Positions 14,838 through 24,209 of a DNA stretch of 64,000 bases are shown here, in pieces. The stretch is from NCBI RefSeq assembly GCF_014201355.1, contig NZ_JACHEG010000008.1:124001-188000 (forward strand), given 5' to 3'. A model generated the notes under the pieces. It was not told the DNA's origin. It was given only the letters and a program-made list of their open reading frames with translations, and did no database searches. Within the stretch, counting starts at the first letter, position 1, and every line of letters begins with the position of its first letter. The stretch is from Aliirhizobium wenxiniae (lineage in GTDB: Bacteria > Pseudomonadota > Alphaproteobacteria > Rhizobiales > Rhizobiaceae). Position numbers and translations under genes: made by a program.

Positions 14838-15623
14838 TTACAGGGAGAACCCTCCGTCAACCGCCAGCGCCTGTCCTGTCACATGTTCCGCAACGGCCAT
14901 ATAAACGACCATCTGCCCCATATCTTCAGGTGTCTGAGCCACACCCTGCGGTAAGAAAATTTCCTGGTGACGTGCCCAAGAAGCTTCCTCTGTCTCCCCA
15001 GGATCAGCCCAAAGACCGGAAAGACCGGTCTCGCCACGCCACATTCCAGTGCCGACGATACCAGGGCAAAGGGCATTCACCGTGATTCCGTCTTTTGCTA
15101 CTTCCTTCGCAATAGCGTTGGTGAAGCCGATAACCCCAAACTTTGACGCGCTATAGTGAGCAAGATTGGGAAAGCCAACTTTTCCTGCAATCGACGACGA
15201 GTTGATGATGCGACCAAATTTCGCCTTCCTCATCAATTTGATTTCGGCCTGGCAGCTTAAAAACACGCCGCGCAGGTTGACGTCGATCACCTCGTTCCAT
15301 TGCTCGAAAGTTAGCTCCTGAACACCGCCAAGGCTAACCACTCCGGCATTGTTCACCGCGATGTCAAGCCGACCGAACTCCTTCTCAACGGCGTTGATCA
15401 TTGCTTCCACGCTATCCGGCTTCCTGACGTCGACCTTGATGGCCATCGACCGTCGGCCAAGCGCCGTTATGGCCGATGCGCCTTCTTCTGCGAGCTGATC
15501 GGTGTAATCTGCGACCAGGACGTTCGCGCCCGCCCGTGCCAGGCTTTGTGCAATCCCGGCACCAATCCCCCTGCCGCCACCGGTGACCAAAGCGATACGG
15601 CCGTCTAGTGAGAAGCTACCCAT
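14838..15623 (-). CDS. Short-chain dehydrogenase/reductase (classical SDR)
   Basis: A 261-residue NAD(P)-dependent oxidoreductase. TGGGRGIG at 14-21 binds cofactor, NNAG at 91-94 stabilises the sheet, and Ser143, Tyr157 and Lys161 (YSASK) form the active site. The C-terminal end GQALAVDGGFSL is typical. Asp39 after the second strand (VLVADY) favours NAD over NADP by the usual rule. It is transcribed toward the AAA+ regulator. The 325-base upstream region carries an imperfect TGTCTC-N4-GAGAGG site, so it may be a member of the same regulon, perhaps oxidising an alcohol intermediate. GGAGGA lies eight bases before the ATG. Substrate unknown. Confidence 0.9.
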   Translation of the reverse strand: MGSFSLDGRIALVTGGGRGIGAGIAQSLARAGANVLVADYTDQLAEEGASAITALGRRSMAIKVDVRKPDSVEAMINAVEKEFGRLDIAVNNAGVVSLGGVQELTFEQWNEVIDVNLRGVFLSCQAEIKLMRKAKFGRIINSSSIAGKVGFPNLAHYSASKFGVIGFTNAIAKEVAKDGITVNALCPGIVGTGMWRGETGLSGLWADPGETEEASWARHQEIFLPQGVAQTPEDMGQMVVYMAVAEHVTGQALAVDGGFSL

Positions 15624-15948
15624 GTTTCATCCTCCTTGGGCTAAACTGCAAAGGATCGTAGATCCTTGCGTTCGAGTGAAGCATTCGGAAGCTTTAGATG
15701 ACACTGGCTCACTTGCGTCGGAGCTATCGAACCATAGTGTCGCGGATGGGAGAGAGCTGCAGTTTTCGTCCCGCGGGCGTGTAAGCGCTATTGCGGTCAC
15801 TGCGATCCGGCAGTTCGGTCAAAGCGGATTGAGACAACGCTATCGTGTGTCTCTTCGGAGAGGTGCAGATTAATGGTGGTGATCCTCTAAATGAGGGGCT
15901 TCGCCAATCTGCGTTTCTGTCCCGTATATCTATGAGACGCGAGATAGA
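15624..15948. promoter_or_regulatory. 325-bp upstream region of SDR gene with imperfect palindrome
   Basis: No gene is supported. At 15848-15863 the sequence reads TGTCTC-TTCG-GAGAGG, matching ten of twelve arm bases of the palindrome found near 10000 and 12540; a separate GAGACA half-site is at 15831-15836. These lie about 210-240 bases before the SDR start. Confidence 0.4.
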
Positions 15949-16833
15949 CTAATTTGAGAAGCATGCGACTGAGAAGTCCAGAAAACTGCGAAGCTTGGGT
16001 GTGAGGCGCCGGTCCGGCGCGTAGAGGACGTGCAATGGCCGTGTCGGAGCTGGATATTCGGGTAGCAACTCAACGAGCCTGCCGTCCAGTAGAAAGTCCT
16101 GAACCATTTCCAGCGGCTGCAGCATGATACCCAACCCCTGCAATGCGGCGTAGAGCAGTGGCTCGCCGTGGTCAACCATCAGTCTGCCGGCCACGGGCAC
16201 AACAACGCGGCCTTCGGGGCCGTCAAAGGTCCAATGGGTCCTGAGCGCCGTGTGAGAAAACCCCAGGCACTCATGTTTTTGCAGATCCCACGGAGACATC
16301 AGCGTCTCGTGCGCCATAATATAGTCAGGCGAAGCACAAAGGATCAGTCGATAGGGTGCCAACCGTCGGGCAATCAATCCCGTATCCGACAACTCACCTA
16401 CCCGGAAAACCGCGTCGAATGCCTCCTCAATGAGATCAACCGCCCGATTGGAAAGGCTGAGCTCTACGGACACGTCGGGATACATTTTCATATAGTCGGG
16501 GAGGCAGGGGGACAGCGTTCGCATCCCAAAACTGACCGGCGCATTGATCCGAAGGCGACCACTGGGAACCGCACGCGTTTCCGCCGCCATTCCCTCTGCC
16601 GTCTCGACCTCCGACAGGATGATCCTTGCCCGCTCGTAGAACGTACGGCCAAAATCGGTCAGGCTCTGGCGGCGCGTCGAACGATGCAGCAATTGTATGC
16701 CAAGGTGCTGCTCCAGCTTCTGTACATGCTTGCCCACAAGCTGCGACGACATCTGAAGGGTCTCTCCGGCAGCACTGAAAGAGCCGCTGTCGACGGCGCG
16801 AACAAACACCTCCATGGCTGTCAAACGATCCAT
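15949..16833 (-). CDS. LysR-family transcriptional regulator
   Basis: A 294-residue LTTR. The N-terminal winged HTH reads MDRLTAMEVFVRAVDSGSFSAAGETLQMSSQLVGKHVQKLEQHLGIQLLHRSTRRQSLT, and the effector domain (about 90-290) includes GRLRINAPVSFG and a C-terminal LHVLYAPDRRLTPKLRSFLDF. It belongs to the large group resembling CrgA/DsdC-like regulators that control adjacent oxidoreductases. The start at 16833 is an ATG three codons inside the longer frame. It is divergent from the F420-reductase-like gene at 16932, 98 bases away, which is the usual target arrangement. Confidence 0.9.
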   Translation of the reverse strand: MDRLTAMEVFVRAVDSGSFSAAGETLQMSSQLVGKHVQKLEQHLGIQLLHRSTRRQSLTDFGRTFYERARIILSEVETAEGMAAETRAVPSGRLRINAPVSFGMRTLSPCLPDYMKMYPDVSVELSLSNRAVDLIEEAFDAVFRVGELSDTGLIARRLAPYRLILCASPDYIMAHETLMSPWDLQKHECLGFSHTALRTHWTFDGPEGRVVVPVAGRLMVDHGEPLLYAALQGLGIMLQPLEMVQDFLLDGRLVELLPEYPAPTRPLHVLYAPDRRLTPKLRSFLDFSVACFSN

Positions 16834-16931
16834 TTGAAACAATCCGTTTCAGGTGACGCGATGTCATCGCGATTTATCTTGTTTCATTTCAAGGTCAATA
16901 TCTCCTCGACCGAACAATGAAGGAAAAGACA

Positions 16932-17561
16932 ATGAAAATCGCTGTTATCGGAACAGGAAATATGGGCGCCGGCTTCGTACGCGCATTTGCTGCTGCTGAA
17001 GGTACAGAGGTTGTCGTCGGCCATCGCGATCCGGCCAAGGCAGCAGCGCTCGCCGCCGAGATTGGAAATGGCGTTGAAGGTGGCGGCATCACTGCCGCCA
17101 TAAAGCATGCAGATGTCGTGCTGCTTGCCCTGCCTTATGAAGCCGTCGCCCCGGCACTGGGTTCAGCCGGAGATCTTGCCAGCAAGATCCTGATTGACAT
17201 CAGCAACCCGATCACCGCCGACTACAAGGAATTGCTTTTGGGCCACACGACCTCGGCCGCCGAGGAAATCCAGAAGGCGTTCCCCGCCGCAACCGTGGTC
17301 AAGGCTTTCAACACGATCTTTGCGGGCCTGATCGGTCCGGAAGCGCGCGCCGACAAGACTCTTCAGGTCTTTGTCGCCGGTGATGACGAGGCCGCAACCG
17401 CCAAGGTGCGGGCGCTGGCTGAAAAGCTATCGTTCGAAGCCATCAATGCCGGCCCACTCAGCAACAGCCGTTTCCTCGAGCCGATTGGCGAGATGAACAT
17501 CCAATTCGGCTTCTTCCTCGGAATGGGCCCGACTGTCGCCCCATCCTGGGTCCGCGTATAA
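16932..17561 (+). CDS. NADPH-dependent F420 reductase-like dinucleotide-binding protein
   Basis: A 209-residue Rossmann protein of the NADP oxidoreductase coenzyme-F420-dependent family (COG2085). It shows KIAVIGTGNMGAGFVRAFA, VVVGHRDPAKA, the strand DVVLLALPYEAV, DISNPITADY and VVKAFNTIFAG. In bacteria without F420 such proteins are nicotinamide-dependent reductases of unknown substrate; some are annotated as predicted dinucleotide-binding enzymes. The start at 16932 is preferred because AAGGAAA lies just upstream; an ATG at 16917 has no ribosome site. It opens a plus-strand run with a secreted hydrolase and a LamG-like protein under a divergent LysR gene. Confidence 0.85.
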   Translation: MKIAVIGTGNMGAGFVRAFAAAEGTEVVVGHRDPAKAAALAAEIGNGVEGGGITAAIKHADVVLLALPYEAVAPALGSAGDLASKILIDISNPITADYKELLLGHTTSAAEEIQKAFPAATVVKAFNTIFAGLIGPEARADKTLQVFVAGDDEAATAKVRALAEKLSFEAINAGPLSNSRFLEPIGEMNIQFGFFLGMGPTVAPSWVRV

Positions 17562-17613
17562 GCCAGAAACAAAGGGGTGGCCCCGCGCCGCACCTTACGA
17601 CGGAGTAAGATAC

Positions 17614-18609
17614 ATGAGAAAGAATTTCGTCCTCACAACTCTGGTGGGTGTGATGATGTCGATGACCAGCCAGGCGTTTGCCGCACCGGCAATCGATGTT
17701 CTCGGCCGCGATTTCACGTTTCCGAACAGGATCGAAGGACTTCCCGCCAAGCTTTCCGACTTCAAGGGGCTGCAGATCAACAGCTTCGAGACCAATGACG
17801 GCGTAAAGCTGAGCTATTGGGAGGCGGGCGAAGGCAAGCCGATCATCTTCGTTCCCGGATGGGGCGCAAATGGCGCCGAATATGTCAACGTGATGTTCCT
17901 GCTTGCCAAGAAGTATCGGATCCTCGTTCTTGATCCGCGTAATCAGGGCCTGTCAGAGAACGTCCCCTACGGCACGCGTCTTGCGCGCTATGGCATGGAC
18001 CTCAAGGAATTCGTCGATCATCTGGGCGTGGAGCAGGCGGACTTCTGCGGCTGGTCCATGGGGGCTTCGGTCATCTGGAGCTATATCGACCTGTTCGGCA
18101 CCAAGTCGATCCGCAAGGCGGCATTCATTGACGAGCCGATCTCGATCTACACGCATGCGGACTGGACGGAAGAAGAACGTCTGAACGCCGGCGGCATGAC
18201 CACGTCGGCTGAGCGAATGATCGCCGCCTTCGGTGGCGCCCCGACCAACGAGCAGGTCGTCGACATGAACGTCATGCGCCGGGCCATGGAAAAGGGAACT
18301 GCGCATTTCCAGAACTCGGAAGCGTTCGCGCGCGAATTAGTCAAGAACGATCCCAAGTTCATGAGCCTTGTCCTGTTCGACCATGCAACCAATGACTGGC
18401 GCGACGTCATCAGCCACAAGATCGACGTTCCGACCGCCATTTTCACCGGCGATCACAGTAACAACGTGCCGAGCCAGAAGTGGATGCAGTCGCAGATCAA
18501 GGGATCGGAACTGTTCGTCTACTCGGCGGAGGAAAGTGGCGACCATTTCCTCGCCTTCAAGAATCCCGTCAAGTTCACGACGGACCTGAGCACCTTCCTC
18601 GAGCGATAG
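17614..18609 (+). CDS. Exported alpha/beta hydrolase
   Basis: A 331-residue alpha/beta hydrolase with a Sec signal peptide (MRKNFVLTTLVGVMMSMTSQ, cleavage likely after AFA at 23). The fold shows KPIIFVPGWGANGAEY (oxyanion-hole strand), RILVLDPRNQGLSE and the nucleophile Ser148 in GWSMGAS; a late His is in SGDHFLAFKNP. Family members include periplasmic peroxidase-like, lactonase and ester hydrolases; its substrate is unknown. It lies 52 bases after the F420-reductase-like gene with a GGAG-containing leader. A possible hairpin follows at 18635-18680. Confidence 0.85.
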   Translation: MRKNFVLTTLVGVMMSMTSQAFAAPAIDVLGRDFTFPNRIEGLPAKLSDFKGLQINSFETNDGVKLSYWEAGEGKPIIFVPGWGANGAEYVNVMFLLAKKYRILVLDPRNQGLSENVPYGTRLARYGMDLKEFVDHLGVEQADFCGWSMGASVIWSYIDLFGTKSIRKAAFIDEPISIYTHADWTEEERLNAGGMTTSAERMIAAFGGAPTNEQVVDMNVMRRAMEKGTAHFQNSEAFARELVKNDPKFMSLVLFDHATNDWRDVISHKIDVPTAIFTGDHSNNVPSQKWMQSQIKGSELFVYSAEESGDHFLAFKNPVKFTTDLSTFLER

Positions 18610-18634
18610 CTCGCCACGCAATGCAAACGATACG

Positions 18635-18680
18635 GCCGGCACCATCCAGACATCACCACTCTGGCGATCTCAGTGCCGGC
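18635..18680 (+). terminator. Possible hairpin GCCGGCAC/GTGCCGGC
   Basis: Eight-base arms GCCGGCAC (18635-18642) and GTGCCGGC (18673-18680) with a 30-base loop, followed by TTCTTCC, between the hydrolase stop and the LamG-like gene. It may attenuate or terminate. The loop is long, hence low confidence. Confidence 0.35.
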
Positions 18681-18708
18681 TTCTTCCTCAAGCCAAAGGA
18701 GACAGATC

Positions 18709-19407
18709 ATGGGCGTGATCAAGGCATTCCCCCTGACGCTCGGCATATTGCTGGCGGCCGAAGGCCATTCGTTCGGTACGTCTCAAGGTGCCGCAACCAC
18801 CGATTTCCGCCTCTCGGGCGTCTCGCTGGAAGAGACCCGTTATCAGGGGCAAGCGGCATTTAAGATGACGATGCCTTCCGACAAGATACAGGACCCCGCC
18901 AAGGAGGCGCTGGCCGACCGGGATTTCATGGCCTGGCTGCCGGTGGATTTCACGGATGGTACGATCGAAGTGGACGTCGCAAGCGAACTCGTTGCCGCCG
19001 CGCCGGCCTATGCCCGAGGCTTCATCGGCCTAACGTTCAGGATCGACGATAAAGGCCGGTTCGAAAGCATCTATTTGCGGCCGACCAACAGCACCGCCGA
19101 TGACCAGGTCAGGCGCAATCACAGCGTCCAGTACGTTGCCTACCCGGACTTCAAGTTCGACAGGCTGCGCCGGGAATCTCCCGAAGCCTATGAGACTTAT
19201 GCAGATCTCGACCTCGCACGGTGGACGCACATGAAGATCGTGGTCGCCGGCGACAAGGCAAAGCTTTATCTCGACGGCAAGCCGCTACCCGCTCTCATCG
19301 TCAACGACCTCAAACTCGGCGCAAGCCAGCGCGGCGGCGTCGGCGTCTGGCTGGAATCCGGCACGATCGCCTATTTCAGGAACCTGGTCATCACGACGGC
19401 GCGCTGA
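18709..19407 (+). CDS. Exported LamG/concanavalin-like protein
   Basis: A 232-residue protein with a putative N-terminal signal (MGVIKAFPLTLGILLAAEGHSFG) and a beta-rich body resembling the LamG-like jelly-roll fold (DUF1080/3-keto-disaccharide-hydrolase-type folds). Key stretches are FMAWLPVDFTDGTIEVDVASEL, GFIGLTFRIDDKGRFESIYLRP, RWTHMKIVVAGDKAKLYLDGKPLPAL and GGVGVWLESGTIAYFRNLVI, the last being a common ending of this fold. AAGGAG is at 18696-18701, eight bases before the ATG. It may bind or hydrolyse a saccharide outside the cytoplasm; the active residues are not identifiable. Confidence 0.7.
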   Translation: MGVIKAFPLTLGILLAAEGHSFGTSQGAATTDFRLSGVSLEETRYQGQAAFKMTMPSDKIQDPAKEALADRDFMAWLPVDFTDGTIEVDVASELVAAAPAYARGFIGLTFRIDDKGRFESIYLRPTNSTADDQVRRNHSVQYVAYPDFKFDRLRRESPEAYETYADLDLARWTHMKIVVAGDKAKLYLDGKPLPALIVNDLKLGASQRGGVGVWLESGTIAYFRNLVITTAR

Positions 19408-19509
19408 GGGAACATACTTTGTTGAAGGGAAGGCGCTGCCTTAAGCGGCACCGCCAACCAACTGGGCCGCATGCGACCTGCCCGCAATCCATCCTTGCAG
19501 GAGATTAGA

Positions 19510-19817
19510 TTACGGGCACCAAGTGGCCTCAAAATGCACCGTTCGATCGCCGAAGCGGGTTAGAAAGGCCTGGGTGTCCAATGGCACCACTGCTTTGGTG
19601 CAGTCTTCGCCCGCGAATGCAACGATCGTTTCCATAGAATCCCACAAGGTGATCTCGACCAACTCGACCTCGTTGTCTCAAGCGTGCGACGCATGAAATA
19701 CGATCCCTTGTAGCCGTCGATCCGGTGGAGTGCCGGCAGCGTTTCGGTCGTCAAGAGCTTTTCATACGCGTCCGCGGTTTCAGGCTCTGCCCAACCGCGC
19801 CGTACACGACCAATCAT
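19510..19817 (-). pseudogene. Frameshifted ABM-family gene remnant
   Basis: From the ATG at 19817 the frame reads MIGRVRRGWAEPETADAYEK...FMRRTLE, then leaves the family pattern. Shifting one base restores EVELVEITLWDSMETI and the ABM-style ending to the TAA at 19510-19512. A missing G in the Leu-Glu-(Asp-Asn)-Glu region (about 19685) explains it. The start directly overlaps the end of the ABC ATPase remnant. Without the indel this would be a third small ABM protein. Confidence 0.75.
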
Positions 19818-19819
19818 CT

Positions 19820-20590
19820 TCAGTTCCTTTTCTGTGGGAGAGGGGGTGAGTCTGCAAGCAGCGTCAGTCGCTCAGCGGGTATGGAAAGTTCAAGCTTTTC
19901 ACCGACCTCGAACAACCGATCGGTGGGTACGAGGCGTCTGACCGTCTGTTCGCCAAGATCAACGACATATCGGCGCGCGACTCGAGGAAGACCCGGGTCA
20001 GGACGTGCCGGTGAGGCCGTTGTTTGCCCCCGAAGGCAGAAGCCTAATATCCTCTTGCCGGACCATGACCGTCCTTGGACCGCGGCTCGCAGCCTGTTCG
20101 GCCAATGCGATGACCTGGCCGCTCTTGAGGAGGGCTATGCCGACGCCGGCATCCTGGCCCAACTGTATCTCCAGCAGATTGGTCGATCCCATGAATGACG
20201 CAGCAAACCGCGTGCGCGGTCGGGCGTAGAGTTCCGAGCGGGCTGCCGCTTGTTCGATGTTGCCTGCATTCAGGTGAACAATCCGGTCGGAGAGACTGAG
20301 TGCTTCCTCCTGGTCGTGGGTCACGAAGACGGTGGTCAGGCCGTCTGGCGATGCAGCTGGATCAGCTCTTCCTGCATGCTTTCGCGCAACCGGGCGTCTA
20401 GGTTGGACAACGGCTCGCCAAGCGGGACTTGCGGCTGGGAGACCACAGCGCGCGATGGCGACGCGTTGCTGTTGCCCACCAGAAAGCTGAACGAACGATC
20501 ATGGCGAGATGCCGAGGTGATGCGCAGGCGAGCAAGCTCGCAGACGTCGGTTACAGCATTGTGGTGCGCGGCAGTACCGGATAAGCGTTC
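19820..20590 (-). pseudogene. Decayed ABC transporter ATPase (PotA/MalK-like), C-terminal part
   Basis: Pieces in several frames match a polyamine- or sugar-type ABC ATPase. They are the H-D-R-S-F-S signature approach, GQQQRVAIARAVVSQ, a damaged Walker B reading GEPLSNLDARLRESMQEEL, TVFVTHDQEEALSLSDRIV, YARPRTRFAASFMGSTNLLEI and a TOBE-like end at the TGA in 19820-19822. Walker A and the N-terminus are missing, frames are broken at least twice and the Asp-Glu of Walker B is gone. It cannot encode a functional ATPase. Confidence 0.75.
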
Positions 20591-20620
20591 TAGCCTGCAA
20601 AAAAAGCCATGGGTTCTGCT

Positions 20621-21241
20621 TTACGGAATAGCGCGACGTTTGGTCTTATCGGTAAGACGGAAGGTAAGATTGATCCGCTCTCCAACGCTCTCTGTCCGAC
20701 GAGCAATCCCGTGCTGCCAGTTTTTCTGCGTGCCGCCGCCCATTATTAAAAGGCTTCCATGCTCAAGAAAGATGCGCGCAACCTTCGAGTGATCATCTCG
20801 ACGCCGCAAGTCGAAACGCCGCTCAGCGCCGAGGCTGATCGAAGCGATCACAGGCTCCGGCCCCAGTTCTGGCTCGTTGTCTGAATGCCAGCCGATCTTG
20901 TCACCGCCGTCACGATAAAGATTGGCGAGCATCGAATTGAAACGGGAGCCTGTAATGCTTTCGAGGCGCTTTCGTAGCGCGTCCAATATCGGGATAAATG
21001 GGTGCGGCTGGAGAACATTCGCGAGGGTTGAGTAGGTGTGAACAACATCACCATACCAGCTGCTCAGCCGAGGCTGCGGTATAATGCGGTCCTCGATGCG
21101 AATGGAATGCTGCTCCCAGATGACCTCCCTGCGAAGAGTCTGAAACAGCTCGTCCGGCGAAATCCCAATATCGGGCCTAGGATGATATACAACGTCCGCG
21201 TCTTTCAACGGAAGCCGGCGTGGTTCGCTGAAAAGATCCAT
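20621..21241 (-). CDS. alkB: AlkB-like 2-oxoglutarate/Fe(II) dioxygenase
   Basis: A 206-residue oxidative DNA/RNA dealkylation repair enzyme. The double-stranded beta-helix carries the iron ligands His119, Asp121 (GWHSDNEPELG) and His177 (NWQHGIARR), with 2-oxoglutarate-binding Arg189 and Arg195 in ERINLTFR. Other family stretches are PQPRLSSWYGD and ASISLGAERRFDLR. The pattern is closest to ALKBH2/3-like bacterial AlkBs rather than E. coli AlkB. The start at 21241 follows a GAGAGGAC leader; the frame extends to 21463 without conserved residues. It is intact amid a tract of broken genes, and the same strand holds the formaldehyde detoxification genes; AlkB releases formaldehyde, though a link is only speculation. 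Confidence 0.87.
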   Translation of the reverse strand: MDLFSEPRRLPLKDADVVYHPRPDIGISPDELFQTLRREVIWEQHSIRIEDRIIPQPRLSSWYGDVVHTYSTLANVLQPHPFIPILDALRKRLESITGSRFNSMLANLYRDGGDKIGWHSDNEPELGPEPVIASISLGAERRFDLRRRDDHSKVARIFLEHGSLLIMGGGTQKNWQHGIARRTESVGERINLTFRLTDKTKRRAIP

Positions 21242-21512
21242 CGTTTGTCCTCTCTGGCCCTGCTCGATACAACTAACACCCGGATCGGAGTAAAACGGGA
21301 ACCGTATCTTTTGCAAGGCGCAGGCGCTGAGCCGATCAGCATTGGGAACCGCGCGAATTCCGCCTGCCAAAGCTTCTGGAGTATTCCAGCGAGAATGCAG
21401 TCGTCCTCGATCGTTTGCAGGTAGAAAGAACTTCGACTTGAGACCAGGAAGGGCGAAGCACATGCGGCCTGATCAAGATTCTTTCTGGAAACGTCGCCTG
21501 CCAGAAAGCGGC

Positions 21513-22356
21513 TCACCCGTTTTGGGTCAGTCGCTTGGCATGCCACCGGACATGATCGACAATAAAAGTCGAGATGAAAAGGTACCAGTGATCGTAGCCT
21601 TCTCTCATGTTGAGGGTAAGGGGAATCCCCGCGCTATCGCATGCTTGCTTGAGAAGTTGCGGGCGCAGGCCGGTTTCCAGAAATGGGTCTGCTGTGCCTT
21701 GATCGACGAGAATTTCCTTTACGCGGTAGCCGTCTTCGATCAGCAGCGTGCTATCATAGGCGCGCCACGCGGCCTGATCCGTTCCGAGATAATTTTCGAG
21801 CGCCGGGCGAGACCAGTCGGCCGTGGACGGCTGGGCGATCGGGGCAAAGGCCGAGACCGAGGCAAAACCCACCGGGTTTTTCAGCGCCAAAGTGATTGCG
21901 CCATGGCCGCCCATCGAGTGACCGAAAATGCTCTGGCGGCCGAAATCGAGTGCGAGGTCGCTATCATCGAGAAGTAGCGGAAGTTCCTCGAGCAAATAAG
22001 TCTGCATGTTGTAATGCCCGAGAAGGGATCCTGCGTGGCATCGAGACAGAAGCCCGCGCCCTTGCCGAACTACCAGTTGTCGGGCTCGTCTGGAACGTCT
22101 TCGCCGCGCGGACTGGTGTCTGGGCAGATGATGGCGATACCAAGTTCGGCGGCAACCTAGCGATATTCCCCCTTGTCCATCACGTTCTGATGCGTGCAGG
22201 TCAGGCCCGAAAGATACCACAGCACAGGCACTTTGGCGTTTCGGCCTGGGGTGGCATGAAGACGGCAAAGGTCATGTCGCCTCGGCATGCGTCGGACGCA
22301 TGCGAGAAAACGTATTGCGTGCCGCCGAACGATTTGCTGGCAGAGATTTGTTTCAT
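21513..22356 (-). pseudogene. fghA: S-formylglutathione hydrolase pseudogene
   Basis: From MKQISASKSFGGTQYVFSHAS the frame follows the esterase-D/FGH family, breaks near 22215 (one base lost before the expected V-P-V-L-W-Y-L-S-G-L-T-C) and meets in-frame TAGs before VAAELG and after DNW. It breaks again at the HYNMQ region, then runs intact through FGHSMGGHGAITLAL (nucleophile) to the stop at 21513. Catalytic residues of the C-terminal half remain, but no full protein can be made. It belongs to the frm operon with adhC, gfa and frmR. Confidence 0.85.
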
Positions 22357-22413
22357 CACGGCCTCGGGGATTGGCAGGGTAAGGCGGGCCACGGAGGCGG
22401 CCCGCCCTATCCA

Positions 22414-22978
22414 TCAGGCGGCGAGAACGCCGGCCTTCTTGGCGGTCCAGGTGGCAAGGAAGTCCATCAGCGCCGGCGACAGGCAATCGTAGGGCTCAAG
22501 TCCGATGTCCTTGAGCTTGGCGCGGATGCCGTCCATTTCGGAAGGATCGACGCCGCCTTCGATGACCGACGAGACGAAGGCGGCAAAGCCGGGGGCCGGC
22601 CAGCCACTAATTTCAAACAGTTCTGGATGGATGAAGGACAGGCCCTTGAAGGCGTGATCGCGTTCGACCGGGCCGTGCATGTGGGTGCCGCATTCGGTGC
22701 AGGCATGCCGCTGAATCAGTGCCGAGGCGTCGACCACGGCGAGCTTGTCACCGTTTTCGAGGATAGTCACGTTTTCGCTCGGCGCAACCGCCACGACCGA
22801 GAAGGCCGCGTCCGCGGGCTTCCAGCATTGGGTGCAACCGCAAGCGTGGTTATGGGCGATGCCGCCCGATACCTTCACCTTGACCGGACGACCATGGCAC
22901 TTGCAGGTCAGAACGCCGCCGGCAGACGCTGCCCTGCGTCAGGCCGTTCTGAATGGACGAATGGAGAAGTCTTGTCAC
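22414..22978 (-). pseudogene. gfa: Glutathione-dependent formaldehyde-activating enzyme (gfa), frameshifted
   Basis: The main frame has the family zinc-cysteine pattern (CGCTQCWKPADAAF, then ECGTHMHG) and the ending GLEPYDCLSPALMDFLATWTAKKAG. The N-terminal 25 codons from a GTG at 22978 are in another frame; shifting at about 22930 joins S-I-Q-N-G-L-T-Q-G to A-S-A-G-G-V-L-T-C-K-C. A one-base indel therefore breaks the gene. It would have trapped formaldehyde as S-hydroxymethylglutathione for the adjacent class III dehydrogenase. Confidence 0.8.
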
Positions 22979-23070
22979 TGGTCTCTTCCTTTCTGGTCGT
23001 AGCCAGGCGCCCGCGGTCGTTTTCGCGACCCCGTTTGCGGGCATCTGCGTTTGACCGCCCGTACGGGTAT

Positions 23071-24183
23071 TCAGAACTCGATGACGGAGCGGATAGACTT
23101 GCCTTCGTGCATCAGATCGAAGGCCGTGTTGATTTCCTCAAGCGGCATCTTGTGGGTGATCAAGTCATCGATGTTGATCTTGCCATCCATGTACCAGTCG
23201 ACGATCTTCGGCACGTCAGTGCGGCCGCGCGCACCACCAAAGGCCGATCCCTTCCAGACGCGGCCGGTGACCAACTGGAACGGCCGGGTGGAGATTTCCT
23301 TGCCGGCTTCGGCGACGCCGATGATGATCGATTCACCCCAGCCGCGATGGGCGGCTTCCAGCGCCTGGCGCATGACATTGACATTGCCGGTGGCATCGAA
23401 CGTGTAGTCTGCACCGCCATCGGTCAGGTCCTGGATCGCCTGAACGACCTTGTCGTTGCCGACTTCCGTCGGGTTGATGAAGTCAGTCATGCCGAACTTC
23501 TTTGCCATCGGAACCTTGGCGGGGTTGAGGTCCACGCCAATGATCTTGTCCGCCCCGACCATACGGGCACCTTGGATGACGTTAAGCCCAATGCCGCCCA
23601 GACCGAACACGACGACAGTCGAGCCTGGACGAACCTTGGCGGTGTAGATAACCGCTCCAATGCCGGTGGTGACACCGCAACCGATGTAGCAGATCTTGTC
23701 AAAGGGCGCATCTTCACGAATCTTCGCCAGCGCGATTTCCGGCAGGACGGTAAAGTTCGAGAAGGTCGAGCAGCCCATATAGTGGAAGATTTCGCCGGCA
23801 TCGCAGGAAAAGCGCGAGGTATTGTCCGGCATCAGGCCCTGGCCCTGGGTCGAGCGGATCGATGTGCAGAGGTTGGATCGCTGCGACAGGCAGGTTTTGC
23901 ACTGGCGGCATTCCGGCGTGTAAAGAGGGATGACGTGATCCCCAACCTTCAGCGAGGTGACACCCGCGCCGACTTCCCGCACGATGCCGGCACCCTCATG
24001 GCCAAGAATAGCCGGGAACTTGCCTTCTGAATCGAGACCGGAAAGTGTGTAGGCGTCGGTGTGGCAAACACCCGTGGCCATCACCTCAACCAGCACTTCT
24101 CCGGCCCTTGGACCACCGATCTCGATGGTCTCGATGGTGAGGGGCTTGTTGGCCTCCCAGGCGACTGCGGCTCTGCTCTTCAT
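23071..24183 (-). CDS. frmA: S-(hydroxymethyl)glutathione dehydrogenase / class III alcohol dehydrogenase
   Basis: A 370-residue zinc alcohol dehydrogenase of class III that oxidises S-hydroxymethylglutathione to S-formylglutathione with NAD, and also reduces S-nitrosoglutathione. Catalytic zinc ligands Cys40 (TGVCHTDAYTLSG), His (GHEGAGIV) and Cys (CYIGCGVTTGIGA) are present, and the structural lobe PECRQCKTCLSQRSNLC has four cysteines. The Rossmann motif is GLGGIGLNVIQGA. The coding sequence is intact. It follows frmR by 26 bases and precedes the broken gfa and fghA. Expression is probably controlled by the FrmR sites at 24511-24551. Confidence 0.95.
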   Translation of the reverse strand: MKSRAAVAWEANKPLTIETIEIGGPRAGEVLVEVMATGVCHTDAYTLSGLDSEGKFPAILGHEGAGIVREVGAGVTSLKVGDHVIPLYTPECRQCKTCLSQRSNLCTSIRSTQGQGLMPDNTSRFSCDAGEIFHYMGCSTFSNFTVLPEIALAKIREDAPFDKICYIGCGVTTGIGAVIYTAKVRPGSTVVVFGLGGIGLNVIQGARMVGADKIIGVDLNPAKVPMAKKFGMTDFINPTEVGNDKVVQAIQDLTDGGADYTFDATGNVNVMRQALEAAHRGWGESIIIGVAEAGKEISTRPFQLVTGRVWKGSAFGGARGRTDVPKIVDWYMDGKINIDDLITHKMPLEEINTAFDLMHEGKSIRSVIEF

Positions 24184-24209
24184 CTCGCATATCCTTTCAA
24201 CTCTGCTGC

